Positions 56,101 through 64,000 of a stretch of DNA of 64,000 nt are shown here, one piece after another. Position 1 is the first letter of the stretch, and every line of letters starts with the position of its first letter. The stretch is from Pisaster brevispinus. Taxonomy: Eukaryota; Echinodermata; Asteroidea; Forcipulatida; Asteriidae. Location: positions 4,663,501-4,727,500 of the forward strand of contig JAMKCF010000014.1 in assembly GCA_023634235.1 (NCBI GenBank), given 5' to 3'. Under the pieces are notes generated by a model. That model made no database searches, had not been told where the DNA came from, and was given only the letters and a program-made list of their open reading frames with translations. Position numbers and translations under genes: made by a program.

Positions 56101-58949
56101 AACCTGTCAACTAAATTAACAGAGTGTGCAGAAGAAATGTATTTACAGCGCCATGTCCTAATGCACGATGGCATAATGACCTCACCACATTGGATCCCGC
56201 ACACACACGCCCACACCCCCACACACACAGACTCTCATGTATTAACCATAGGGGACTTCCATCGTGGGTTTTATTTCCATTTTTTATTCATAAAGATCAA
56301 CTTGAACGGAATCAACATTATTGTTCTTTTTGTTTAAATAGAAAGGTAAACGAATGTGATGTGATTACAATGAGTAAAACTCAATTAAACTGGTTTCATA
56401 ATGTGAAAAGGAGTGTATTTTGATCAGTTTCACGCTGGGCAAAATGCAGAGTTTCACAAAAAGCCCTCAAGCACATAGGAATCGAAACAGAGCTGTGATG
56501 TCAGACTATGGACTCGATCCAAACAAGACAATGGAAAATATGCATAGCAATGAGATAAGCAATCTTCGTACACCAGTGACGTATTTTACAATACAATGCG
56601 GACTGGTTTATGCTGGTTTTCTGAGGCACTGCACACTTCAGTTTCACTTTTCACTTTTCATTGGTTGGCTATTTGCTGGGAACCATTCAGGGTGCCACCA
56701 ATGGCGGGGAAAACACGAGTTCAAAAATCCAGAGGGGGGGGGGGCTGGCTAGTCTTTTTAGATCAAATATCAACAAAATTACAGGGAGGAAAACTTCACA
56801 CTTGTGACCAAATACGAACTAGACACAAAATAAACAAGGAGAAATAGTCAAATAAGTTTGAGTGATTTCATTCAAGTTGGTATTAACATGTACATAAAAA
56901 TGTATTATATATAAAGTAAATAATACTTCTTGTACCAGCTTAAAAAAAGGTTTAAAAACTCATTTCCGGAAATATGTTTTTCTTGTGGTTTGAGTGATTT
57001 TGTTCAAGTTGATCTTTAACATACAAATTTATTATAAAGTAAATAACACTCCCTGTACCAGTACAAAGATAAACAAATGAAATTTAACTTCCCCCTTCAA
57101 TTCCTGAAGTATTATTTTCTTGTGGTGGTGGAGAGTATTAAAGAGCGGCTTCATGTCAAATTTAGTTTTGTAATCCACTCATTTTCCATGAGACAGAGAC
57201 CTTTATATAAAAAAGGAGATGAACAAATTATAAGTCTCTAATCTCAGGTTAAAACTGTGTTTGATACCCTTTAAGTGCAATTTTGGTCCAAATACGTTCA
57301 ATCACATTTCAAAAATATGGTCAATATATTTGTACAGAGAATGTTGAGTTCATTCCTGAATTTTGATGATATTCAATCAAACCTGCATTGATTTTTACTT
57401 TCTATTGTGTAAACTTACTGTTGGGTTATTTCAATCTCAACACCTGATGGCGGAGATCCCAGGCAAACATTTTTGTTTGTTTTGTTGCTTTCTTTCACCT
57501 GAGTGTGACTGCCTAATAAGCCATTTGCGACTTAGATTTGATTTATGTCTGGTGCAATGACTTGCTTAATGATAATAATAGTGACGCTCAAGGCGATCCA
57601 ACAATCAGTGTTTTTCCGGCAACGTATGTGGAGCTATGTTTTGAAGTATGAGACCTACTCCTTTACATAGCACCATGCAATGGTTTACAAAGTGCTTTGG
57701 TGCAATATGCAGCCAATCAAACCAGGAACACCGGGGCGGACCCCTTCTCTTTTCGATAAGTGCACTGGGTTCTTTTTTAAGCATTACACAATGCGCAATA
57801 CATTGTACCTACGGCTTTATGTCCCATCTGAAAGACTCAGCAATAATGGTTAAGTGTCTTGCTTAAAAGGACACAAATGTCACGACCGGGACTCGAACCC
57901 ACACTCGATCATGATGATCAGTAACACCAGAGCTTGAGTCCGGCGCCCTTATCCGCTCAGCCAGGGCCACAACATTGGTAGTCACTCACAAGGTACCACT
58001 TAGATTTGAATTCCTCAGACTACATGTATAGAGACAGTTTTTGTATAGCAACCTCCAGATCGGCAAACCCTGGTACATGTACTGTACCATTGTGCCATAC
58101 AATTTAATTCAGAATTGTGTATGGGGGTTTACCGTCTCTTACGTAACTACGCAAAAGCTTGCCCTGAACTATGAGACATTCACATGTAGCAACTGTCTCT
58201 ATAGTTTGAGGAATTCAAATTTAAGCGGTAAGTTGTGACTACACAAGTCTTGGTACCGGATATTATTCAAATCTAACTCACAAATGGCTTATTTGATGAA
58301 ACTCTCTCCAGTTGGTTTTATGGTGTGTAAATTGATGGGATCGAGTTTATGCGCAACACCAACAATTGATTATGTATAATTCCTTGAAAAAAAAGCTATA
58401 GAGTGAACAAAGATGCTATTTTTTTCTTCTCATTTTTTGTCAACAGGTACGACGGCGTTGGTGGCGCTTCTCTCTGGTGATGAACTGACCGTAGCCAACG
58501 TTGGCGATTCCCGCGGTGTCATGTGCGACCAAGAAGGTAGAACTGTCCCCCTATCCTTTGACCACAAACCCCAGCTTCCTCAGGAGCGCAAACGCATCAA
58601 GAAAGCCGGCGGCTTCATAACGTTCAATGGCGTTTGGCGTGTGGCTGGAATCCTCGCAACATCCCGCGCCATCGGAGACTACCCTTTGAAAGACCGTAAG
58701 TTTGTCGTCGCCGACCCGGACATACAGACCTTTGACCTCGCTGAGGTCAAACCACAGTTCCTGATTCTAGCCACTGATGGATTGTGGGACGCTTTTAGCA
58801 ATGAGGAGGCGGTGATGTATGTGAAGGAGAGGCTGGACGAGCCTCACTTTGGAGCTAAGAGCATCGTTCTTCAAGCGTACTACAGAGGGTCGCTGGACAA
58901 TATCACTGTAATGGTGATCAATTTTAAAGCAGTAGCTAAAAGAGACTAG
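46729..58949 (+). CDS. PPM1L: Protein phosphatase 1L (PP2C family, membrane-anchored), complete, 3 exons
   Basis: A Mg/Mn-dependent Ser/Thr phosphatase; vertebrate PPM1L is an ER-membrane enzyme that counteracts TAK1/ASK1 stress signalling and acts on the ceramide-transfer protein CERT. Exons are 46729-47130, 49083-49251 and 58447-58949, giving 357 aa (human 360). Start chosen at MTLLAVLSRLVRN, which aligns with the human MTLLSLLGRIMR start. Residues 18-36 form one hydrophobic membrane segment. PP2C motifs seen: YSIQGRRPKMED (E108, D109), YGIFDGHGGA (D129, G130), VANVGDSRG (210-213), ATSRAIGDYPLK, and LATDGLWDAFSNEEA (D301), then DNITVMV. No key catalytic residue is missing. A short upstream ORF precedes the start. 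Confidence 0.96.
47131..49082 (+). other. PPM1L: PPM1L intron 1 (1.95 kb)
   Basis: Donor GTAGGA at 47131. Apart from the family C SINE at 48400-48680, it holds only unique-looking AT-rich sequence. No fibrinogen-domain exon was found on its minus strand. Confidence 0.7.
48400..48680 (-). mobile_element. Family C SINE in PPM1L intron 1
   Basis: ACTTAGCGATAAATGTGTAC, GGGTCTTTTACGCGCATTG, CCCATCAGAAGGAC, AGTGTCTTGC, GGACTGGAACCCACACTC, ACCACAGCTTGAGTTCGG. Confidence 0.6.
49083..49251 (+). CDS. PPM1L: PPM1L exon 2
   Basis: 56 codons plus one base, with donor CAG|GTAAGA. Of several nearby AG acceptors (CGGAGCAG|TTT), the one before TTT makes HGGA-FAADF align without a gap to human HGGE-TAAEY; using the AG three bases earlier would add a glutamine. 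It encodes the helical segment FTEKLLSQS to ALDEKFLTVARSNNDIA. Confidence 0.9.
49484..49622. mobile_element. FB2-type repeat
   Basis: Starts GGGGCCGATTTCACGAAAGAG and holds AGTGTGATGTCACAATATAAATCAC and CATCTTAAGATGAATCTTAGTG. Shares the interior with copies at 15925-16030 and 60950-61207. Confidence 0.6.
50290..50650 (+). repeat. LINE 3'-end repeat, second copy
   Basis: CCATAAACTCTTGCTTTAC, GCATCTCTTTGGAACTCCTTGC, CATGTTTCCCTCCATCGTGC, CTAGACTGTTTGAAGAGG and a terminal AAAATAAATTTGG. In PPM1L intron 2. Confidence 0.6.
50735..50890. repeat. Copy of the AATTAGCTGTTGCAAACTGC repeat
   Basis: AGAATTAGCTGATTGCAAACTGC, TTTTTCGACCCTAGCTCC, TTCTTTCTCAAAGGCTAAAAAG; the same order as 15530. Confidence 0.5.
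51400..51965. repeat. Degenerate tandem repeat, about 135-bp units, in PPM1L intron 2
   Basis: Four rounds of [CACAGTCAACCCTCC, ACTTTCTGACCATTCA, TTTGGAATGATAGAT, AAACTATGCCAGC, GTGTTGAATGCATAGATC]. The third unit contains ATACG repeated three times. Unit borders drift, so it is an old minisatellite. Confidence 0.65.
53060..53320 (+). mobile_element. Family C SINE in PPM1L intron 2, plus strand
   Basis: TAGCTCTTGTGTTTCTGATC, GTGTGGGTTCGAGTCCC, TAAAAGAACCCAGTTACG, GAGAAGGGGTTGCCCC, TTTCTGGCAGC, ACCTTGTAAACC, GGTGCTACATAAATG. The body and tail are uninterrupted; the 5' half of the tRNA-like head is missing or degraded. Confidence 0.6.
53645..53905. repeat. FB4 repeat copy in PPM1L intron 2
   Basis: GTGACTGGCCATTGGGGACCAG, AGCTTTTTCACTGGTCC, AACTAGCCAGCAGGACC, AGAATTCTGACAGAATTTGC, CATTTGGCCGGC. 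Confidence 0.55.
53945..54160 (-). mobile_element. Family C SINE in PPM1L intron 2
   Basis: ACTGGGTTCTTTTACGTGC, GCATCCCATCCTAAGGACC, TGACAGGGACCCGAACCC, CACCAGAACTTGAGTCTGG, CTGCTCGGCCATAACAC. Confidence 0.6.
54185..54218. repeat. (GTTT)n microsatellite in PPM1L intron 2
   Basis: About eight tandem TTTG units just after a family C SINE; the tract may derive from a SINE tail. Confidence 0.85.
55095..55237. mobile_element. FB1 fold-back repeat, partial
   Basis: In the opposite orientation to the first copy: ATGCTTACTAGACTGGTTACC, ACAATTTGTGACTGGTATCG, GCTCATTTTCGCTTAGCAGC, ending CTGAATTTGGGCCC. Lies in PPM1L intron 2. Confidence 0.65.
55685..55960 (+). mobile_element. tRNA-derived SINE, family B, with A-rich tail
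   Basis: CCAGTGGTTAGACTGCAGG, CAAGGTTGTGGGTTCTTATCC, GATTTCACAATGACTAG, TCTAGTTACTGAATCAC, TAATCATAGACGC, GATTGGCTGTTGCCAGC. It is followed by an AAACAAACAAAC-type tail, as expected for a retroposed copy. Confidence 0.65.
57590..57975 (-). mobile_element. Family C SINE, near full length
   Basis: Tail GAAGTATGAGACCTACTCC and CACCATGCAATGGTTTAC; body ACCGGGGCGGACCCC, TTTTCGATAAGTGCACTGGG; head GACCGGGACTCGAACCCACAC, CCAGAGCTTGAGTCCGGC, CTCAGCCAGGGCCAC. About 380 bases. Confidence 0.65.
57985..58290. mobile_element. FB3 palindromic repeat, uninterrupted
   Basis: Inverted arms GGTACCACTTAGATTTGAATTCC ... TATAGAGACAG and CTGTCTCTATAG...GAATTCAAATTTAAGC, with GTATAGCAACCTCC and GCAAAAGCTTGCCCTGAAC between. 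About 300 bases, ending 160 bases before PPM1L exon 3. Confidence 0.65.
58447..58949 (+). CDS. PPM1L: PPM1L exon 3 (most of the PP2C domain)
   Basis: The acceptor TCAACAG completes the glycine codon of AGTTAL, matching human AGTTCL. It contains the rest of the catalytic domain to the TAG at 58947-58949, including KRIKKAGGFITFNG, the metal aspartate in ATDGLWD, and RLDEPHFGAKSIVLQ, nearly identical to vertebrates. Confidence 0.96.
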
Positions 58950-59300
58950 CGAGTATCAAGCGCTACCGTGGGATGCTCAAAGTTGCTCCGAAATTTTATC
59001 ATGGCCCCAGGTGGGGAAGGGATGTCTAAGTGATCTGGTCTACTCAGCGATGGGATGGCGATGTTTGATGTTGGTATCACTTGACCTCTAGATTTACACC
59101 AGATGTCTCGACAATGAGATGCGCTTTCTTAGCTCGGGAATCAATTACCGAGAGCTGGCTGAGAAATACCTTAAGGAATTGGAGAGACATTCTAGGAAAT
59201 TCATTAGATAGTCTTGGCTTGTCAATGCAAAGGCTTCGAGTAGAGTTCACAGAGCTACTTAGAAAATTATTCTTCACAGTTCAGATTTAATATGAGTACA

Positions 59301-59306
59301 AATAAA
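59301..59306 (+). promoter_or_regulatory. Candidate PPM1L polyadenylation signal (AATAAA)
   Basis: A perfect hexamer 352 bases after the PPM1L stop, followed by GT/T-rich sequence within 30 bases (TAGTGTTTATTTC), the usual downstream element. It fits a short 3' UTR; later AATAAA copies exist, so an alternative end is possible. Confidence 0.5.
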
Positions 59307-59612
59307 TGCAGAAGTCTGCTAGTGTTTATTTCATTGTTGAAAATCTCAAGCTATCTGCTGATAGCAGGCCGTTGTAGCTAAACAAAAATCGATTGTGACT
59401 CTTTGGCTGGTAAATGCAAATTTTACACTACTTGACAAATGGTAATGTAAACCTAGGAAAACTTCTCCAGCACAGGCTGTATCCGAGTTGGCCGGTTACG
59501 GCTATGGCTATGGCTACTGTTAAGGGTGTTGCTAAGGGCGTCCTATACTTCATCGCATGATGACAGGGCGACCAAGCTGTAGCTGTAGCTGCCAATTCAG
59601 ACAGGGCCTTAA

Positions 59613-59925
59613 CTCTTTAGAGACCATAGCAGCCGCCGGGCCGTAAACGGCTTGTACTAAAAAGCCAGTAGTGGCTGCAAGACCTGACCTACTTCCACTC
59701 AATCAAAAAAAGGTCAAAGTAAAGGTCATGACCTGAATTGACCTTTCCCAATGTTTCCCATGTTAACATAGTATCTCTGTTTCTAAAAACAAAACAACAT
59801 TTTTGTTTACATTACTTTTGTTTTTCAGACATTTTCACAAGAAAAAATTGTTAAAAAAAATTAACAATAAAAACATGTCTGTGGGTTTGGTGATGATGAT
59901 ACAGAAATTAATGGTCTCTGAAGGG
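59613..59925. mobile_element. piggyBac-type MITE flanked by TTAA
   Basis: Termini C[T/C]CTT[T/C]AGAGACCAT are inverted at the two ends, and TTAA lies directly outside on both sides (59609-59612, 59926-59929), the piggyBac target duplication. 313 bases, non-coding. It contains GACCTGACCTACTTCCAC and a pair of GGTCA-type direct repeats. A second, older copy lies at about 62007-62312. Confidence 0.75.
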
Positions 59926-60949
59926 TTAATATCTTTATTATCAAAAATACCGTTTTCTTTACCACAAGATGGCACTTTTTTTTTTTTGGGGGGGGCGATG
60001 GGGACTTCCAAGTTAGGTGCTCTCTTTATGCTTAAGACAATTTTTGAAATATAAATGCACACATTTTGATGCCTAAAAGTCAATATGAATTTAGAGCCTA
60101 AAAGAGACAAAGGAATTCATGAACCTGTTCGGCAGAGATTTACTTTTTGTCCCCTGTTTTCATCAACCCCCACCCCTCCCCTATTAAATGGTGTGTGCCC
60201 AGGTGTGACTTCATGACGAAGGTCGTGAAAGTATGCAGAGAGATTTCTAGTTTGTAAGACTAAAATAACTTCTTAAAACTATGTAGAGTACATTATTAAT
60301 AAAATACTTCCTACATCTAAATAAAATAAACAAATACACAAACAATTTCACTAACATTTTACGCATACTATGTATTCAATGACGCATGTCACTGATTGAC
60401 ACCAACTAAGAATGAAAGTATCAATTTTGAAAGATTGAGGGGGTATTGGATGATGGGTAGTGATAGTAAAGTACTGTAAAACAAATTAACAGTTAATTAA
60501 CTCAGTTTTTAATTAGTCGAGTATGTAAAGTTTAAGTAGTCATTAATTTTGATTGTGCAATATTTTAATTACTGTGAACGTGAAATATTTAAGTAATGCG
60601 TGTACACAAACTTGCCAAGCCAAAATAACCATAGCAGCCACAAGCATGACAAGTGGCTTGTATCCCAATAAATTGGACAGAGCGACCGCAAGTGGCTTGT
60701 ACCAAAATGGTTGTAGCAGCCACAAGCGCCCAAAAGAATTGAAGCTCCACTGCACTCTATTTCAACCAGAAGGTTCATAGTTGAGGTTTTGTCTTGAAAT
60801 TGCAATTTCTCATGTTTTCATAGTTGTGATAATCCTACCCTCCCCCCATCCTTCGGACAGTTGCAGACTGGATGGTTTTAAACAATCATGGTGCATGAGA
60901 ATTGGATTATGTATTTAATTTCTGTCATTTCTGTCTGCCAAGCGGCCAC

Positions 60950-61207
60950 GTGCCAATTTCGTGCCAAGAGTTAAGATTGATCTTAAATTGAGTCATCAGT
61001 ATTATAACCATGGCAATTTGTATTGTGACATCACACTTTGTTTAGCAATTACATTTTAAGATTGATTGCCAGCTTAGATCAATCTTAGCTCTTTGTGAAT
61101 TCGGCCCCAGAGTTGCTAAGCAAAGTGGGATGTCATATTACAAATCACTATGGCGAAATTGACAACTCAACTTTAAGATGAATATTAGTGCTTTGTGAAA
61201 TCGAGAC
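60950..61207. mobile_element. FB2-type repeats, two back to back
   Basis: The first has AAGATTGATCTTAAATTGAG ... TTGTGACATCACACTTTG and ends TTTGTGAATTCGGCCCC. The second runs inverted with GGGATGTCATATTACAAATCAC and ends CTTTGTGAAATCGAGACC. Confidence 0.6.
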
Positions 61208-61699
61208 CAGATTTGCCCAATTGTCACCCTTTCAAAAAATCAAAACATACATTTTAAAGGACATTCAAAGGACATTAAAAAAAAATTTTTTCGTGATATT
61301 ATTTTTTGTCAGAGATTTTTACCACAAAGGGACAAGTGAAACAAACTGCGAAATCAGGACATGCCTGGGCATATGGTACTGTATTGGTGACAGCTGTACA
61401 GAAATGCCTGTTCTCTAATTGGTTAATGGTGTTTAGTTGTAATGAATAGTTCCAGGGTCAAGGTCGGGGCAATGCGAGCTGTAGACTAGATCATGCAACT
61501 CAAGGCTCCATTAGTGTTGACGGTAGGTGACATGTTGGAGGGGGATCCATAGACGATTTGCCATGGATTGAGAGAGTGGTGGGGGAGGGGGTAGGGAATC
61601 AGTCAGTGATCCAGTCTGCATTGAAATATAAAGCAAACTTTTCAATTTAATAGATGTTAATTTTTGCATCGGGGATAAATAGTATAATTTGGTTTAACC

Positions 61700-61870
61700 T
61701 TTCACTGATGTGTATAAAGCACTAGATACTCAGTACTTTCCTGAGTTCTGTGAAAAAAAAAATCCACAGGCAAATCACTCGGGTGGGATTCGAACCCACG
61801 ACCTTTGCATTGCTAGAACAGATGTCTTACCACTAGACTACCGAGCTAGCCCGATGGCTAGAGGCAGGTC
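61700..61870 (-). mobile_element. tRNA-derived SINE, family D
   Basis: On the minus strand: AGCTCGGTAGTCTAGTGGTA (A box), GGTCGTGGGTTCGAATCCC (B box), followed by CACAGAACTCAGGAAAGTAC and GTATCTAGTGCTTTATACAC. It is distinct from families A-C. Box A and B are intact, so polymerase III could still read it. Confidence 0.6.
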
Positions 61871-62006
61871 CGAATCCTTAGCAGCAGGTACCGCAACGAC
61901 TTTTCAATCCAATGTGTGTGCATTTATTTCAATGCTGTCCTTCGAAAAGCAAAAAATATAAAAAATGTTGTAATAAAGTTGAAAGACAACATTATAGGTG
62001 CATCAA

Positions 62007-62312
62007 CCCTTAAGAGACCATAGCGGCCAGAAATGGCCTGTACCAAAATGCCCTTAGTGGCCACAAATGGCTGCAAGATCTGACCTACTTCCACCCTAAC
62101 AAAAAAGGTCAAAGTAAAGGTCGTGTCCTGAATTGATGTTTTCCATGTTAACATAGTATCTATGTTTGAAAATAAAAACCGAATTTCAATGTCATATTAT
62201 TTTTTCAGACCCGTTTACAAGGAAAAAAATGGTTTCAAAATATCGACAATAAAACCATGTCTGGGTGAATGTTGATGATTCTACAGAAATGAATTATATC
62301 TAAATGGTTAAC
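62007..62312. mobile_element. Second, decayed copy of the TTAA-flanked MITE
   Basis: Shares most of its length with 59613-59925 (AGAGACCATAGC, GACCTACTTCCAC, AAGGTCAAAGTAAAGGTC, GTTAACATAGTATCT). The left end is preceded by TCAA rather than TTAA, and the right TIR has diverged, though TTAA remains on the right. A further fragment of its repeated GTGGCTTGTACCAAAATGG-type motif lies at 60600-60740. Confidence 0.65.
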
Positions 62313-63224
62313 TTTGCGTGATATCATCGCGCACTTGTTGAGTAACAGTTTTTTAATTAAAAAGTTGGTACTCCGCCAATTATTATATTTTTAGTCTACA
62401 AAATTCCAAGTTCCACAACTACACCTAGCCAAATAGCATGCCAATTGTCTTATAACCATCAGGTTTTTTTTTTATGATGTCCGAGTGTAACATTTTTTTG
62501 ATGGTGTCACACAGGGTTAAGGAGTTGGAAATTTTGTAGTTTGTTAGCAACAAGGGACAACATTTTAGGATTGGGTAAAGCAATAAAATCTGTGCCCTAA
62601 CCTAGGGACAGACATCGATGCAAGACAGGACAAAATCTTACATTTTATGGACATTGCACTGCATAACGTCGATGACTTTTGGTATAAAGAAAAGGGGAGC
62701 ATCTCAGAAATTGTTCAGCTGTTATTTGTACAATAAATGTGGTGAAAAAATTTAATATTTTTCATATGAACATTGCTGTATCTTGCTTGCCAGGAAATGC
62801 CCCAGAATGTACAAAGTCACTCTTTTTTGTAAACAAGGCGATTGGGTTGAAAGGCTTGACAGGTTTATGTATGTATGTATGGTGCACTATATGTAAGTAT
62901 ATTTATTTAAATTAGGAAATGTTGACACATGTACATTCCGTTGGTTTGTTGAAGCTCTGTTCAGTGGTATAGTTAGGTAGCTAGCTTGTTTCTGTGTCTC
63001 CCATTGGGACATCAGCACAACTACAGAATATATATTTTTAATGCAGCCACCCATTTAAAATATACCTAATTATGGGAAATATTTTCTTCAATTTGCTCTT
63101 TCTATTTTTTTTGCAATCTTGTTGTTATCCGGCATGATATTTGACTCTTGAAATAATATCAATCTTATGGCGCACAGGGGGCCGACCTTGTTGTTTAAGC
63201 TTTGATTTTTTTTAATCAATTTTT

Positions 63225-63420
63225 TTAAAAGTGCAAATTGGCTCCAAACAAAGCTAAAAGCCACTCTCGGTAAGTGGCCACAAGACGTAAACACTGAAGA
63301 TAAAAATAACTCAGGGGAGCTGATGGTAGGAAGGAATTGATATTCCTCTTAAAACGTTCTAGATTGTTTGGTAACATGCACCAGGCAAGGAGTTCCAAAG
63401 AGATGCAGGACGTGGGAAAA
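63225..63420 (-). repeat. LINE 3'-end repeat, third copy
   Basis: Inverted: ATGCACCAGGCAAGGAGTTCC, AAAGAGATGCAGG, TTGATATTCCTCTTAAAACG. Shares its left part (CCACTCTCGGTAAGTGG) with the tail of 21115. Confidence 0.55.
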
Positions 63421-63864
63421 AGCTAATGGATTTTGACATCATTTACATGGTATAAACTGGTGGAAAACTTTCCTTGAAATCAGTTGCCTGAAATGCTATA
63501 CTTTTTGAGAAACGAGTAAAACAATTAGTTTTGATCTCACAAGTCCAAAATCCAATGTTTGAAAAAGGTTAATATAGTGATTGTTTTCACTATTTTGTCG
63601 TGACTCCGACGGCTGATTGAGCTTAAACTTTCACAGGTTTGTCATTTCATGTACATGTTGGGTCAAACAGTGCGAATACTGGTATTTGACAATACTATAT
63701 TTGTTTAGGTCTAAAGAGTCTCTTGTGTTGTTAGGGGAGCAAAACAATTTGAAAACACAGTAAAACATGACGAATATCATGCCTGAGTTAACTTGTACCA
63801 GATTGCATTGCTTAAATACCAAATTTATTTTAATGCATATAGGAATGTGATACTTTTCTTTCAG

Positions 63865-64000
63865 CATTGAATGAGTTATGCCTTCTGTACATGCAGGGAG
63901 TACATGCAACAGAGTTCCCCCTGGCCAGTGAACTCAGCCAGGCGGTACAAATTCAAATTGATGCCTGCCGCAAACTTAACACACAGCCCTCAAACTGGAA
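63865..64000 (+). CDS. Putative internal exon of an unidentified gene (runs off the window)
   Basis: A strong acceptor (TTTTCTTTCAG ending 63864) is followed by an open frame to the window end. In the frame starting at 63867 it reads LNELCLLYMQGVHATEF, then PLASELSQAVQIQIDACRK, an amphipathic helical composition typical of real protein. GC content and codon use rise relative to the flanking AT-rich DNA. I do not recognise the family. A second possible acceptor (TACATGCAG, ending 63896) keeps the same frame. Confidence 0.45.

Larger units (their letters stand above)
49252..58446 (+). other. PPM1L: PPM1L intron 2 (9.2 kb)
   Basis: Donor GTAAGA at 49252 and acceptor TCAACAG at 58446. It holds FB2, a LINE end, the minisatellite, three family C SINEs, FB4, FB1, a family B SINE and FB3. 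51970-53050 and 56000-57580 show no recognisable gene. Confidence 0.7.
59930..63864. other. Region between PPM1L and the right-edge exon
   Basis: Contains FB2-type repeats, the family D SINE, the second TTAA-type MITE and a LINE 3' end. The remainder is AT-rich with no exon I can support. The right-edge gene's preceding exon, if any, was not found. Confidence 0.5.

Noticed and set aside
61784..61858. Apparent minus-strand tRNA gene with good A and B boxes
   Set aside because: Followed by a SINE body (CACAGAACTCAGGAAAGTAC ...), and the anticodon arm does not fold cleanly; treated as SINE family D.

Overview
The window is eukaryotic nuclear DNA. It is AT-rich, with small exons, GT-AG introns and very dense short interspersed repeats. 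The proteins are most like deuterostome orthologues, and together with a fibrinogen-domain exon, several tRNA-derived SINE types and many fold-back elements they suggest a marine invertebrate deuterostome. An echinoderm, possibly a sea star, is my guess; this is inference and the species cannot be fixed from the sequence alone.

Three protein-coding genes are well supported. (1) On the minus strand, the first two coding exons of a PRKX-like (PKA-family) kinase lie at 31717-31855 and 14066-14234, separated by a 17.5 kb intron; I found no further exons, so they probably lie beyond the left edge. (2) On the plus strand, 34178-42275, a complete eight-exon HMGCL gene (hydroxymethylglutaryl-CoA lyase, 334 aa) has a mitochondrial-type N-terminus and a C-terminal SKL peroxisomal signal. 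(3) On the plus strand, 46729-58949, a complete three-exon PPM1L gene (membrane-anchored PP2C phosphatase, 357 aa) has a 9.2 kb second intron. PRKX-like and HMGCL are head to head across about 2.3 kb holding a perfect CRE, a 22-bp palindrome and a YY1-type motif at the HMGCL start. Two partial genes are also present: a last exon of a fibrinogen-related protein on the minus strand (45532-45788), just upstream of PPM1L, and a putative internal exon of an unidentified gene running off the right edge (63865-64000).

The rest is a repeat landscape. Positions 1-14065 and 14235-31716 (introns of the kinase) and 49252-58446 (PPM1L intron 2) hold LINE relics, at least four tRNA-derived SINE types (Lys-like and Leu-CAA-like are recognisable), and many palindromic MITE-like elements, several nested in one another. 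The best-defined mobile elements are a Harbinger-type element with perfect 16-bp TIRs, TTA target duplications and a Myb/SANT-like ORF (9085-9961); a piggyBac-type MITE flanked by TTAA (59613-59925); and two CAGGG-ended elements with 5-6 bp target duplications (14482-14792, 29250-29528). A stop-ridden LINE reverse-transcriptase relic fills much of the gap between HMGCL and PPM1L.

The genes do not form a functional cluster: they serve cAMP-type signalling, ketogenesis/leucine catabolism and stress-kinase/ER phosphatase signalling respectively. The novelty here is mainly in the structured repeats and in small departures of the genes from their vertebrate counterparts.
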